Virus record (IMG/VR): IMGVR_UViG_3300042484_002587
Span: 1-42,509 of that record
Source of the DNA: a virus
Length of the DNA: 42,509 bases
Strand: one strand, 5' to 3'
A program made the position numbers and the translations under genes. Shown one piece after another: positions 16,301 through 24,154 of the stretch; position 1 is the stretch's first letter, and every line of letters begins with the position of its first letter. Below the pieces are notes generated by a model. That model was not told where the DNA came from. It ran no database searches and saw nothing but the letters and a program-made list of their open reading frames with translations.

Positions 16301-16879
16301 ATGGCGACCATACCACTCGAAGACCCCTTATACTCTCTCTATACTGCTGAAACCCGCACTGCTGGAATATACGTGTTCATGGGACCCGTGGATGCAGAAA
16401 CCATACGGCCCATTGTTGAATGGATCCTGTGCGAAAACTATGTTGTAAAGAAAAAACGCAAAGAACTCTTGCTAATGATTTGCAGCGAGGGCGGAGACAC
16501 AGCAGCAGCATTTGCACTGATTGATGTAATGAAGTCTAGTCGTGTTCCGATCAAAACTATCGGCCTGGGCATGATTGCATCTGCTGGATTGTTGATTTTC
16601 CTTGCTGGCACACCCGGCCGTAGACTACTAACACCCAACACCAGCATCCTGAGCCATCAATTTAGTTGGTACAATGAAGGCAAGGCACATGAGCTGTTTG
16701 CCACAATGAAAGAGTTTGAGCTGACGCAGAACCGCATGGTTGCGCACTACCAAGCTTGTACTGGGCTAACAGAAGCAAAGATTAGACAACACCTGTTGCC
16801 ACCACAGGATGTATGGCTTAGTGCACAAGATGCACTAACGTTGAAAGTCTGCGATCATGTTGCAGACTTGACTCATTAA
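16301..16879 (+). CDS. Divergent ClpP-like serine protease
   Basis: 192 residues. Alignment by eye to ClpP keeps the triad: Ser 94 in GMIASAGLLIFLAG, His 119 in ILSHQ, and Asp 170 in PPQDVWLSAQDAL, spacing very like E. coli ClpP (97/122/171 in the mature enzyme). CSEGGD replaces the usual NSPGG oxyanion strand. It is clearly more divergent than the second copy at 18534, so it could form mixed rings or a separate peptidase. ATG 16301 lies just after a terminator and lacks an obvious Shine-Dalgarno; an in-frame GTG at 16262 would lie inside that hairpin. Its stop overlaps the reverse-strand stop by 4 bp. Confidence 0.85.
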   Translation: MATIPLEDPLYSLYTAETRTAGIYVFMGPVDAETIRPIVEWILCENYVVKKKRKELLLMICSEGGDTAAAFALIDVMKSSRVPIKTIGLGMIASAGLLIFLAGTPGRRLLTPNTSILSHQFSWYNEGKAHELFATMKEFELTQNRMVAHYQACTGLTEAKIRQHLLPPQDVWLSAQDALTLKVCDHVADLTH

Positions 16880-18471
16880 CGCTTCTTGCGCCCAAAGACT
16901 GATGCATTAACACCGGCTCCGCGATCAGGGGCAGGAGCACGTCTAGCAACAACCTTGCTACGAGCTTGGTCGACAGTGTCAAGTTGATCATTGTCGGCAG
17001 AAACACCCGGGGAAGCAGGGAAGTCGGCAGTGTCGGCCTCTTTTGGTCCTTCTTCCTTGTTGGGCACCAACTTGGGTTCCTTGTTGATATTGAACACTAG
17101 TTTACCACTGGAACTGGATGTCGAGCTGTAGCTCTTTGCTGCCTCGAGTGTAACTTCCGTGAACAACTTGCTGGGCCATACAGTTGTGAATCCTTGGATC
17201 ACAAACTCGCCATTCTTGGCCTTGCTGGCGTTGGTGTACATCTGCACAAACGCCGAGTGGTTAAGAATGTCTGCAGCAGCATCGCTGAAGTTGGTTTTCA
17301 TGTTGATCTCGTTAATCACCTTGTAAGCAATTGAACTAACCAAGTGATTCATTGGCACAATCTTACTGGGATCATCTGCAGTGCGTTCTTTGTAGATCTT
17401 TTTTAAGTTGTCAGTAAGATCAGTATCATCAATATTGAATCCCTCTACCCCGGCATACTTTTTCAATGACATTACTTGTTGTGCTTCGTCGGGCGTGATC
17501 ATATCATACTGCATGGCAAGATTCAGCGGGCCAGAGTTATGATCACCTTTGTCAATCACTTCTAAGATGTCAATAATATCTCGATACTTTTTACCGAAAT
17601 CAGACATTCCGGCTGCTTCAAGTTCTCGCACTGCAACCAACAGGTTAACAGAACTGGCCATAGCTCCCTTGGCACCCTTGCTGGACAATTTGATTTGCTT
17701 GCCGTCTGGACTGACCAACAAGCTATCATACAGGCCACCGGAAACATTTTGGTTAAAGCTGACTGTACAATCCGAGTAACCATTCTTGCCCATGAACAAG
17801 GCCGCAGCTTCGGCTGCATTTCCTGACACCGCGCCACCATTGATCAACACAATAGGTTGCAGCATTTCACAGAAGTAGTCTCGGAAGCCTTTGAAGTCCA
17901 TGTTGCCACCGGGCACAGTGACAGGAAACGTGCGAGCATTGGAAATAATTACAGCAGCCTGATATTCGTCGCTATCTTGTCCGAACTTGGTGGCAATTTG
18001 CGCTAATATACTTTTAGGAGTCTGATTTTTAAAGTCTGTTAACACGTCACTGGGTTTGTATCCAGCTTTTTCTTTGGACCCACGAGCATCAGTTTGACTA
18101 AAGTTTCCCGGAATGTCTTTGGTTTGGAAGAAAGTGTTTTGCGTTTTAACTGGTTTGATGTCTCTGGCAAACTTGGCCAAGTACCGTGTGCCTACCGCAG
18201 TGTCAAACGTAGCAATACCAAATGCTCGTAGGCCGGCTGTGGGCTGATTGATTTTTTCAATCGGATGCCCGACCCGTTTCTGTACTTGATCAAACGCAGC
18301 CATGGTAGCTTCTTCAGTGGGATAGCTGCCGACTTTGGGATAGAACTCCAAGCTTTGGAATACAATTTGGTCATCAGCCTCGCTGCTGCGGGCATACGAC
18401 GAGCCAGGTAAACGGGCACTGAGTCCGCGGCTTTCGCTAACATAATCGAGTAGGTTGAGTAAGTGTCTCAT
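16876..18471 (-). CDS. Large unknown protein with an SSKG motif
   Basis: A 531-residue protein not assigned to a family. The N-terminal 100 residues are mixed. The middle contains [23 protein letters not shown] and then [23 protein letters not shown], an Asp-then-Ser/Lys arrangement faintly like metal-dependent nuclease cores. The C-terminus is low-complexity, charged and Pro/Ala-rich ([14 protein letters not shown]..., ending RKKR), as in DNA-associated or packaged proteins. It is on the reverse strand between the two clpP genes. Possible roles: an internal virion or DNA-binding protein, or a nuclease. Confidence is high that it is a gene, low for its function. Confidence 0.8.
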   Translation of the reverse strand: MRHLLNLLDYVSESRGLSARLPGSSYARSSEADDQIVFQSLEFYPKVGSYPTEEATMAAFDQVQKRVGHPIEKINQPTAGLRAFGIATFDTAVGTRYLAKFARDIKPVKTQNTFFQTKDIPGNFSQTDARGSKEKAGYKPSDVLTDFKNQTPKSILAQIATKFGQDSDEYQAAVIISNARTFPVTVPGGNMDFKGFRDYFCEMLQPIVLINGGAVSGNAAEAAALFMGKNGYSDCTVSFNQNVSGGLYDSLLVSPDGKQIKLSSKGAKGAMASSVNLLVAVRELEAAGMSDFGKKYRDIIDILEVIDKGDHNSGPLNLAMQYDMITPDEAQQVMSLKKYAGVEGFNIDDTDLTDNLKKIYKERTADDPSKIVPMNHLVSSIAYKVINEINMKTNFSDAAADILNHSAFVQMYTNASKAKNGEFVIQGFTTVWPSKLFTEVTLEAAKSYSSTSSSSGKLVFNINKEPKLVPNKEEGPKEADTADFPASPGVSADNDQLDTVDQARSKVVARRAPAPDRGAGVNASVFGRKKR

Positions 18472-18499
18472 TGTTTTTTCCAGGAAGTTGTGTTATACT
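18471..18499 (+). promoter_or_regulatory. Promoter for clpP
   Basis: TTGTTT at 18471-18476, 17-bp spacer, TATACT at 18494-18499. AAAGGA follows near 18521, upstream of ATG 18534. Confidence 0.6.
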
Positions 18500-18533
18500 T
18501 ATCAAACACTTATTAATAATAAAGGATTTAATT

Positions 18534-19121
18534 ATGCCCAATCTTGTACCCATCGTCCTCGAAAACACCAGCAAGGGCGAACGCAGCTACGATATCTACA
18601 GTCGACTACTGCGAGATCGAATTATCATGTTGGACACCGAAGTTAGCAGTCACTCGGCTAGCCTTGTTGTGGCACAAATTTTGTTCTTGGAAGCAGATGA
18701 CCCCGAGAAGGATATTCTTCTCTACATCAACAGTCCCGGTGGATCAGTAACAGCAGGCATGAGCATTTATGATACCATGCAGTTTGTCAAGTGTGACATT
18801 GCTACTATTGTCATGGGCCAGGCAGCTAGCATGGGGTCACTGTTGGCAGCGGCAGGTGCTCCGGGCAAGCGCAGTATTTTGCCCAATGCACGGCACATGA
18901 TCCACCAGCCCTTGGGCGGCGCATCGGGCCAGGCCACTGACGTTGAGATTCAGGCCCGCGAGCTTTTGCGATGGAAGCAAGTGCTGACCGATATATATGT
19001 CAAGCACACAGGGCAAACCTTTGAACAGCTTAAATCGGACATGGAGCGTGACAACTTCATGACCGCAGAGTCTGCTGTAGCATACGGGCTTGCTGATCGG
19101 GTGGTAACAGCACGGGTATAG
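18534..19121 (+). CDS. clpP: ClpP, proteolytic subunit of the Clp protease
   Basis: A 195-residue serine peptidase, very close to bacterial Clp[24 protein letters not shown] at the N-terminus, [11 protein letters not shown], Ser 99 in MGQAASMGS, His 124 in MIHQPLGG, Asp 173 in ERDNFM. It begins in a mature-like form, with almost no propeptide ahead of the axial loop. It would assemble into double heptamers and degrade substrates fed by ClpX. AAAGGA lies upstream of ATG 18534; an upstream extension to 18471 overlaps the promoter and is not used. The asparagine-synthetase-like gene starts 1 bp after its stop. Confidence 0.97.
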   Translation: MPNLVPIVLENTSKGERSYDIYSRLLRDRIIMLDTEVSSHSASLVVAQILFLEADDPEKDILLYINSPGGSVTAGMSIYDTMQFVKCDIATIVMGQAASMGSLLAAAGAPGKRSILPNARHMIHQPLGGASGQATDVEIQARELLRWKQVLTDIYVKHTGQTFEQLKSDMERDNFMTAESAVAYGLADRVVTARV

Positions 19122-19122
19122 C

Positions 19123-20310
19123 ATGTTTTTTAATCTAGCACAACAACACAAACCAAACTTTGTAGCACACTGGCCCTTGGGGAGCCTTGTGCTCAACACT
19201 GACGCAGGTTGGTGTCAGGTTGATATTGACCACTACACCTGCGTGTACAAGGGATATGCTGAGGACTACAGGCTTGCAGATGGTATCCAGAATTTGATAC
19301 ATCAGACAGTACCCCGGGACCTTGGTAATTTTTGTGTAGTTGTGCTAGATAATGTTTCTGGGGAAATATTCTTTCGCACTGATCTGTACCGTAGCTTCCC
19401 AATATGGCAACATGAGTCGGGCGAGATTACCAATCTTGTAACCGGCAAACAAACATTCTGGACCGACAGCCTGATCACAGTTGATCAATCGTTAGCAGTA
19501 CAGGAACAAAAATTTGATATAATTGGCACAATCGACGATTCAGAGTTGTCAGTCAAGCAGGTGGTATCAATGATCAACAGTCGGCTTCTTGCGCGTGCCC
19601 AACAATTTGTCGACAACAATCCCGGTCGGATCAACGTCTTTTTAAGTGGCGGTGTGGACACCATGTTGGTGTTTGGTTTGTTGCAATCAGTAACTTGCAA
19701 CTATCGAATAATTTCTGGCAGTGGTATTGAATTCGATGAGTTTTGGTTAAAGAACTCGGGCACAATTACCAAGAACTTCTGGGGCTATAGCCAAATCCAT
19801 CACTGGAGAGCTCCGTCTATACTAGCATCGGGCGCCCCAGGTGATGAGTTCATGTTGCGTAGTCCAACCACACTTGATCTCTATCTTAAATATCACGGCA
19901 TCGATACTGCAACTGAACTGGAAAAGCCCGAGTGGAGTGACTGCCTGCACTACAAGTATTTTCATAGGCCCAGCAACCAAGCAATTTTCCATCGCCAGGG
20001 TGTTAATCGCGCCCAATCTCGTACCGAACTTGTTCAGTCACTGTGCAACATCATCGTCAACGACTGGCAACACTGGCATCTTGGCAACACACTGACATGG
20101 ACACCGTTACGGGATCTTGAGATATTCAAGTTGATTCTTCGTTTACCACTGACTGCTGCAATGGATCAAATTTTCAACAGCACCATCTCATGTCAGCTGA
20201 TCGAGAAAAACTCTCCGGGCGCGACCAAATGGATCAGCACTCACAAGAACAGCGATAACCCGTTGGAAAATCTGTGTGATTTCCTGCTGCCCAAACTGCC
20301 TAAAATTTGA
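19123..20310 (+). CDS. Asparagine-synthetase-like protein
   Basis: A 395-residue protein with the PP-loop ATP-pyrophosphatase motif FLSGGVDTML (SGGVD at 175-179) and a downstream SGAPGDEF resembling the GGDE motif of AsnB. The N-terminal ~130 residues resemble the class II glutaminase domain in shape (VLNTDAGW, FFRTDLYRSFPIW) but lack the catalytic Cys at position 2, so glutamine hydrolysis is unlikely; ammonia use or another adenylation reaction is more plausible. It is coupled to clpP. The TGA stop (20308-20310) is inside the -35 box of the next promoter. Confidence 0.85.
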   Translation: MFFNLAQQHKPNFVAHWPLGSLVLNTDAGWCQVDIDHYTCVYKGYAEDYRLADGIQNLIHQTVPRDLGNFCVVVLDNVSGEIFFRTDLYRSFPIWQHESGEITNLVTGKQTFWTDSLITVDQSLAVQEQKFDIIGTIDDSELSVKQVVSMINSRLLARAQQFVDNNPGRINVFLSGGVDTMLVFGLLQSVTCNYRIISGSGIEFDEFWLKNSGTITKNFWGYSQIHHWRAPSILASGAPGDEFMLRSPTTLDLYLKYHGIDTATELEKPEWSDCLHYKYFHRPSNQAIFHRQGVNRAQSRTELVQSLCNIIVNDWQHWHLGNTLTWTPLRDLEIFKLILRLPLTAAMDQIFNSTISCQLIEKNSPGATKWISTHKNSDNPLENLCDFLLPKLPKI

Positions 20311-20335
20311 CCAATAATTCAACTTCTGCTATACT
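20307..20335 (+). promoter_or_regulatory. Recurring cassette promoter, class A
   Basis: TTGACC 20307-20312, 17-bp spacer (AATAATTC...), TATACT 20330-20335. The TGA in the -35 box is the stop of the asparagine-synthetase-like gene. Confidence 0.8.
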
Positions 20336-20362
20336 ACTTGAATAACGTAACAGGAGCGCACT

Positions 20363-20620
20363 ATGAGATATCCATTCACTTACCGTGTAGTCACAGAATA
20401 TTCTAGTAAGGAAGATGCCGAGATCGACGAGAAAGGCCGCCAGGTGTTGTTCAAAACCAACAACTATCTAGTCGCACGAAAAGAGTGCATCGAGTGGGCG
20501 GCCTATGATGACATCCTAGTCCAAGTCCTGGGCCCTTATGGAAATGTTAAATTCTCCTGTGATGGCGCATCCGAAGCCTATGATCGCTATCCTAAGACCG
20601 CAGAATTGGTTGACCAATAA
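20363..20620 (+). CDS. Small early-type protein, unknown
   Basis: 85 residues: a strongly charged N-terminal half (TEYSSKEDAEIDEKGRQVLFKTNNYLVARKECIEW) and an acidic C-terminus. First gene of the cassette array. AGGAG lies 7 bp before ATG 20363. The stop TAA (20618-20620) lies within the spacer of the next promoter, so the last codons run through its -35 box. No family recognised. Confidence 0.75.
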   Translation: MRYPFTYRVVTEYSSKEDAEIDEKGRQVLFKTNNYLVARKECIEWAAYDDILVQVLGPYGNVKFSCDGASEAYDRYPKTAELVDQ

Positions 20621-20638
20621 TTCCCGATCTGCTATAAT
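20610..20638 (+). promoter_or_regulatory. Recurring cassette promoter, class A
   Basis: TTGACC 20610-20615, 17-bp spacer, extended TGC-TATAAT with the hexamer at 20633-20638. The leader AGCTTTATACAGTTAGCAAC then TAGGAG recurs at several later promoters. Confidence 0.85.
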
Positions 20639-20670
20639 AGCTTTATACAGTTAGCAACTAGGAGCAAGAA

Positions 20671-20958
20671 ATGCGTACCAAAACTTTGATCCCGGGTCTC
20701 AAGAACAGCCAAAAGATCCGTGCGATGCTTAACGGTGTGGGCATCTACATGACAGTAGGCGAAATTGCCGGCAAGTTCGCTACTTCGGCACACTGTATTG
20801 CAGTGTGGACGGTGACTGAAAAACTAGTTAGTGACCGTCGTATTGCTCGTGAACTCGGCTGGCTTCTCCCTACAGGCCTGGCCTTGCGCCTGGATAGCAA
20901 CAGCCCGGGCTACCGCGGCACCGAAATTGACGTTCAGATTGACCTGCTGCCCGGTTGA
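20671..20958 (+). CDS. Small protein, unknown
   Basis: 95 residues with a mixed fold pattern, including SAHCIAVWTVTEKLVSDRRIARELGW, which could be a winged-helix-like segment. Function unknown. AGGAG precedes ATG 20671. The TGA stop (20956-20958) is in the next -35 box. Confidence 0.75.
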   Translation: MRTKTLIPGLKNSQKIRAMLNGVGIYMTVGEIAGKFATSAHCIAVWTVTEKLVSDRRIARELGWLLPTGLALRLDSNSPGYRGTEIDVQIDLLPG

Positions 20959-20983
20959 CCAGAAATGGCTCCTGTGCTATAAT
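20955..20983 (+). promoter_or_regulatory. Recurring cassette promoter, class B
   Basis: TTGACC 20955-20960, spacer AGAAATGGCTCCTGTGC (17 bp), TATAAT 20978-20983. The stop codon of the upstream gene lies in the -35 box. Confidence 0.85.
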
Positions 20984-21014
20984 GTATGCTTACAGTGAAA
21001 AACAAGGAACGAAC

Positions 21015-21245
21015 ATGACTGAATTGAACATCAAAGCAGGAAACGAAATTGTGTACTCATCAGCAGCTGGTCGCCTCCGTGCTACCGTTGATGGCATCAG
21101 CATTGGTGCTACCGCGAAGCGTGGTCATTCTATTGCTTGGCTGCATATCACCACTCATGCCACCCGGAATCGTCCGTATCCTTCCCAGTTGCGCATCCCT
21201 GCTGATAATAACTCATTGCTGATGTTCAAGATCGAGTTGGCTTGA
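21015..21245 (+). CDS. Small beta-rich protein, unknown
   Basis: 76 residues, mostly alternating strand-forming residues (VYSSAAGRLRATVDGISIGATA), no charged low-complexity tract. ATG 21015 has AAGGAA 6 bp upstream. The TGA stop (21243-21245) is in the following -35 box. No family recognised. Confidence 0.7.
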   Translation: MTELNIKAGNEIVYSSAAGRLRATVDGISIGATAKRGHSIAWLHITTHATRNRPYPSQLRIPADNNSLLMFKIELA

Positions 21246-21270
21246 CAATAAATCAGCCCTGTGCTATAAT
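21242..21270 (+). promoter_or_regulatory. Recurring cassette promoter, class C
   Basis: TTGACA 21242-21247, 17-bp spacer (ATAAATCAGCCCTGTGC), TATAAT 21265-21270. The -35 TGA is the upstream stop. Confidence 0.85.
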
Positions 21271-21302
21271 GTATGCTTACAGTGAGAAACAAGGAGCAGG
21301 AC

Positions 21303-21521
21303 ATGGCTTATAAGATCATCGCTAGCAAGGAACAGATGGACGAAATGCGCGTCAAGTACGGTCCGCGCAAGGGCTTGGAAGGTCCGTTCAACTTCAGTGG
21401 GCGTGTTCTGTATTACGATGTCAAGGAAGGTCAGTACTATGATCCGTCCAGCGACTTTTACTTGGAACAGTCCGAAATGGACATGATCAATAACCGTTTA
21501 GTCGACATTCTTAGGAAATAA
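21303..21521 (+). CDS. Small protein, unknown
   Basis: 72 residues with a basic N-terminal half and an acidic C-terminal half, aromatic core (FNFSGRVLYYDVKEGQYYDP). AAGGAG precedes ATG 21303. It is followed 1 bp later by another gene, so the two are one transcript. Confidence 0.7.
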   Translation: MAYKIIASKEQMDEMRVKYGPRKGLEGPFNFSGRVLYYDVKEGQYYDPSSDFYLEQSEMDMINNRLVDILRK

Positions 21522-21522
21522 C

Positions 21523-21705
21523 ATGAGCAAAATGGCTGAACTCCACATGGAGATCAACGATGCGTTGGCTAGCGGCTACAATCCCCGGCTGATTGCTGCT
21601 GCACTGAGCATCCCACTAGACTGGGTACTGGCCGAGGAAGCAAATCTGCTGATGTCGCAGCCCGTGGACTTGGACACCTACGATGAGCAAGTTTCATACG
21701 GTTGA
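21523..21705 (+). CDS. Small acidic protein, unknown
   Basis: 60 residues, helical and Leu/Glu/Asp-rich, ending in an acidic DLDTYDEQ stretch. It is co-transcribed with the preceding gene (gap 1 bp). The helix-turn-like segment NPRLIAAALSIPLDWVLAEE could be a small DNA-binding helix pair but is not diagnostic. The TGA stop (21703-21705) is in the next -35 box. Confidence 0.65.
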   Translation: MSKMAELHMEINDALASGYNPRLIAAALSIPLDWVLAEEANLLMSQPVDLDTYDEQVSYG

Positions 21706-21730
21706 CCAATAATTCAAGTTCTGCTATAAT
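21702..21730 (+). promoter_or_regulatory. Recurring cassette promoter, class A
   Basis: TTGACC 21702-21707, 17-bp spacer AATAATTCAAGTTCTGC, TATAAT 21725-21730, leader AGCTTTATACAGTTAGC. Stop codon embedded in the -35 box. Confidence 0.88.
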
Positions 21731-21761
21731 AGCTTTATACAGTTAGCAACTAGGAGCGAAC

Positions 21762-22007
21762 ATGAACAAACAATGCTACATCAGATTCTACCAGGACCTG
21801 CACCTCCTATATGACGACCGTTATATCAGACTCTCCTTGTTCAGGGTTGAAGATGGGGATCTGTGCTGTCATCTAGGCGGGCCTGTTGGCTGGGAACTCA
21901 GCTACACAGGTCCCGAAGCTGAGGACAAGTTCAATGCCGTGTTGGCCCTGGACCGTGAGCTGACCTGGGATGACTTGAAGCGGCTGGGATTCACACAATA
22001 CGGTTGA
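21762..22007 (+). CDS. Small protein, unknown
   Basis: 81 residues with Tyr/Leu/Asp-rich strands (YIRFYQDLHLLYDDRYIRLSLF) and a helical C-terminus. No family recognised. AGGAG precedes ATG 21762. The TGA stop (22005-22007) is within the next -35 box. Confidence 0.7.
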   Translation: MNKQCYIRFYQDLHLLYDDRYIRLSLFRVEDGDLCCHLGGPVGWELSYTGPEAEDKFNAVLALDRELTWDDLKRLGFTQYG

Positions 22008-22032
22008 CCAATAATTCAAGTTCTGCTATAAT
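22004..22032 (+). promoter_or_regulatory. Recurring cassette promoter, class A
   Basis: TTGACC 22004-22009, same spacer as the promoter at 21702, TATAAT 22027-22032. Stop codon embedded in the -35 box. Confidence 0.88.
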
Positions 22033-22064
22033 AGCTTTATACAGTTAGCAACTAGGAGTTGGAA

Positions 22065-22427
22065 ATGAACGCAACGACAATGACCAAGATTGAGCAACTT
22101 TACAGCATCTTCTGGGACATGTACAAGGATGCTCATGGCGTCCGGCCCCGTGGCATCAACACCGACTCCTGGACTGAGAGCCAGTTCAACAAGGAAATTG
22201 ATGCCTTGGAGATCGTGATCCGCAACAACGAGGCCCTGCGTCGTGAGGACGAGGCTGCGGCAATCCTCAAGTTTGAGGACAGTGTGACCAATCTCATGCA
22301 CACAGGTACCAACCGTGAGCGGGTCATTGCTTGGCTCATGGATGCCGAAAATGCCGGCGGCGATTTTGAGTACTTTTGTTACCGTAACGGTCTCCCGTAC
22401 GGTTACTTCAACAGGAACACGCAATGA
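22065..22427 (+). CDS. Unknown helical protein
   Basis: 120 residues, strongly helical with Glu/Arg/Asn-rich heptads (KFEDSVTNLMHTGTNRERVIAWLM) and an aromatic C-terminus (FEYFCYRNGLPYGYF). AGGAG precedes ATG 22065 by 6 bp. It overlaps the next micro-gene by 4 bp. Confidence 0.75.
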   Translation: MNATTMTKIEQLYSIFWDMYKDAHGVRPRGINTDSWTESQFNKEIDALEIVIRNNEALRREDEAAAILKFEDSVTNLMHTGTNRERVIAWLMDAENAGGDFEYFCYRNGLPYGYFNRNTQ

Positions 22428-22522
22428 TCAAACAACACCACGAGCAGACGGCTTTCATAATTTTTATTATGATCGTAATTGGGCTGCTGCTGATTGGTAT
22501 ATTAAATCTCATCATTACATGA
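22424..22522 (+). CDS. Single-helix membrane micro-protein 1
   Basis: 32 residues: a polar N-terminus (MIKQHHEQ) followed by one hydrophobic helix (FIIFIMIVIGLLLIGILNLII). It starts at ATG 22424, overlapping the preceding stop (ATGA), and ends overlapping the next start. Translational coupling on both sides supports it as a real gene. Possible roles are holin accessory or membrane regulator; unproven. Confidence 0.55.
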   Translation: MIKQHHEQTAFIIFIMIVIGLLLIGILNLIIT

Positions 22523-22608
22523 TGCGCAAAATTGATCTAGCAGTTATTGGTCTGCTTGGCTTGTTTGTGATCATGTATTTGGGTTTGTTTGTTGCATCAT
22601 TCTTCTAA
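22519..22608 (+). CDS. Single-helix membrane micro-protein 2
   Basis: 29 residues with two possible starts (ATG 22519 or 22522) and one hydrophobic helix (LAVIGLLGLFVIMYLGLFVA). It overlaps the preceding micro-gene. Tandem micro membrane proteins are unusual and suggest a functional pair. Confidence 0.5.
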   Translation: MMRKIDLAVIGLLGLFVIMYLGLFVASFF

Positions 22609-22634
22609 GCAGAGGGTGCCTGAGTACTTTACTC

Positions 22635-22642
22635 GATAAATA
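22635..22642 (+). promoter_or_regulatory. GATAAATA, possible late-type promoter
   Basis: Matches seven of eight positions of the T4-type late core, but is only 5 bp before the next start codon, so it would give an almost leaderless transcript. Weak evidence. Confidence 0.2.
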
Positions 22643-22647
22643 GAAAC

Positions 22648-23250
22648 ATGAAAGTTACCGACATACTTTACGAATCCGGACTTAGTCGAGTATTCTCTGC
22701 TACCCGTGATCACGATTACGGCACCATCACAGCATTTCGCTTTGCGCCAGATTGCGGTCTTGGAAAACCATACACTTACTCTGAGAACATTCGGCGTAAT
22801 AAGAGTTTATTGGCAAAGTTGCGGGCCAGTGGATATGGTGTAACCTCTATCAAGGGCAGTTACATTGAAAACTACAACACAGAGAATGCTCGCGAAGTCG
22901 GCGAAAACTCGTTCCTAGTAGTCGACATGCAGGACCGAGGCAACTTAAAACAAACTCTTATGGCGTTAGGCGAAGAGTTTGACCAAGATTCTATCATTTT
23001 TGGTGCCGCAGGCGAAGTAGGTACTCTTATCGGAACCAATCATTGCGAAGATGGGTATCCGGGCTACCATAATGAAATCCCACAAGGCGGTGCTATCTTT
23101 GGTAAGTCCGGAGAGTTTATGAGCCGTGTCAATGGTAGACCGTTTGTGTTCGCCGAGACTACAGAATTAACAGAATACGGGGTTGCCAAATACCCCACTG
23201 AACTACGTGGCCCTGTTGCCACCGCTGCTAAAAACTGGAAAGACTTGTAA
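22648..23250 (+). CDS. Unknown protein, 200 residues
   Basis: 200 residues. The core YGVTSIKGSYIEN...EVGENSFLVVDMQDRGNLKQTLMALGEEFDQDSIIFG is a striking Gly/Asp-rich pattern seen in conserved phage proteins, and GEEFDQDSIIFG plus PQGGAIFGKSG look like ligand or nucleotide contacts. I do not recognise the family with confidence. No Shine-Dalgarno is obvious before ATG 22648. The next gene starts directly after its stop. Confidence 0.7.
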   Translation: MKVTDILYESGLSRVFSATRDHDYGTITAFRFAPDCGLGKPYTYSENIRRNKSLLAKLRASGYGVTSIKGSYIENYNTENAREVGENSFLVVDMQDRGNLKQTLMALGEEFDQDSIIFGAAGEVGTLIGTNHCEDGYPGYHNEIPQGGAIFGKSGEFMSRVNGRPFVFAETTELTEYGVAKYPTELRGPVATAAKNWKDL

Positions 23251-23676
23251 ATGGGAACACGAAGCGCGATTGGTGTCATGCATGGTGATGTGTGCAAGGC
23301 CGTCTACTGTCATTATGACGGGTACCCAGAACACAATGGCCGGATCCTGTTCGACCACTACACCAGTGAACGGGCCAATGCCTTGGTATCTCATGGTAAC
23401 ATGAGTATCTTGGGCAAAGAGATCTACCCCGAGGACGACCTGCCGATGCATTCGTTTGGTAATCGACAGGCCGATGTTTGTGTGTTTTACAATCGAGATC
23501 GTGGAGATTATAATGAAACATGGCAGGTGTGTACCTCATTCGAAGACATGCTTGATCAATTCTCACATTGCCAGTTCTTCTATCTCATGCGAGACGGGGT
23601 GTGGTACGTTAGCGATGGTGGTGACACACCGGAGCTTTTGAGTGCAGTACTTGCGGCGCTTGTAGAAACCAAATAG
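23251..23676 (+). CDS. Conserved phage protein (MGTRSAIGVMHGD family)
   Basis: 141 residues beginning MGTRSAIGVMHGDVCKAVYCHYDGYPEHNG, a sequence style recurring in phages of Gram-negative bacteria whose function is not established. Conserved Cys/His/Asp residues in VYCHYDGYP may bind metal. ATG 23251 immediately follows the preceding TAA. The promoter of the SWIM gene begins 6 bp after its stop. Confidence 0.75.
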   Translation: MGTRSAIGVMHGDVCKAVYCHYDGYPEHNGRILFDHYTSERANALVSHGNMSILGKEIYPEDDLPMHSFGNRQADVCVFYNRDRGDYNETWQVCTSFEDMLDQFSHCQFFYLMRDGVWYVSDGGDTPELLSAVLAALVETK

Positions 23677-23682
23677 CAAGAT

Positions 23683-23711
23683 TTGCCCAATAATTCCCGT
23701 TCTGCTATAAT
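23683..23711 (+). promoter_or_regulatory. Recurring cassette promoter, class A variant
   Basis: TTGCCC 23683-23688, 17-bp spacer AATAATTCCCGTTCTGC, TATAAT 23706-23711. The -35 has C for A at position 4, so no stop codon is embedded. Confidence 0.8.
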
Positions 23712-23741
23712 GTATGCATTAAGGAACACAAGGGGTTAGCG

Positions 23742-24098
23742 ATGAAGTTCTTGCAAGAAGTTACAGAGTGGTCCGGGCTTGCGCAGAATCATGTGTACAT
23801 CATGAACGACAGCCGCACCAAGGCCATTGCTTATGTGCGGCTTGGTACCGACACTCCGTTTAAATTCTCCAGCCCCATGCGTATGAGCCTGCGCGGACGC
23901 AAGTTCGTTGAGGTCAAGAACGTGTGGGGCTTTTCTGATCCGGATCCGGAAGTGCCTACAGGCCGCACCTGGCAGGTGGCCGGCAGCAAGGGCACCGTGT
24001 ATACTGTAAGTGAAGAAAATGGCAGCTTGTCCTGTACCTGCAGTGGATTCAAGTTCAGGGGCAAGTGCCGGCATCTAGAAGAAGTAGGCCCGGCCTGA
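23742..24098 (+). CDS. SWIM zinc-finger protein
   Basis: 118 residues. The C-terminal end has the SWIM arrangement CxC-(n)-CxH: SCTCSGFKFRGKCRHLEEV. SWIM domains bind DNA or proteins. The N-terminal half (GLAQNHVYIMNDSRTKAIAYVRLG, KFVEVKNVWGF) is an SH3-like strand-rich region. Small SWIM proteins of this type are common in phages. The gene has its own promoter and is followed by a bidirectional terminator. Confidence 0.85.
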   Translation: MKFLQEVTEWSGLAQNHVYIMNDSRTKAIAYVRLGTDTPFKFSSPMRMSLRGRKFVEVKNVWGFSDPDPEVPTGRTWQVAGSKGTVYTVSEENGSLSCTCSGFKFRGKCRHLEEVGPA

Positions 24099-24116
24099 CT
24101 TTTGCAGCCAAAACAA

Positions 24117-24138
24117 AACCGCCCTAGGGCGGTTTTTC
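24117..24138. terminator. Bidirectional terminator
   Basis: Perfect palindrome AACCGCCCTAGGGCGGTT flanked by A-rich and T-rich runs on both sides, serving the converging SWIM and outer-membrane genes. Confidence 0.9.
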
Positions 24139-24154
24139 TTATGTGTTGTTCTGT

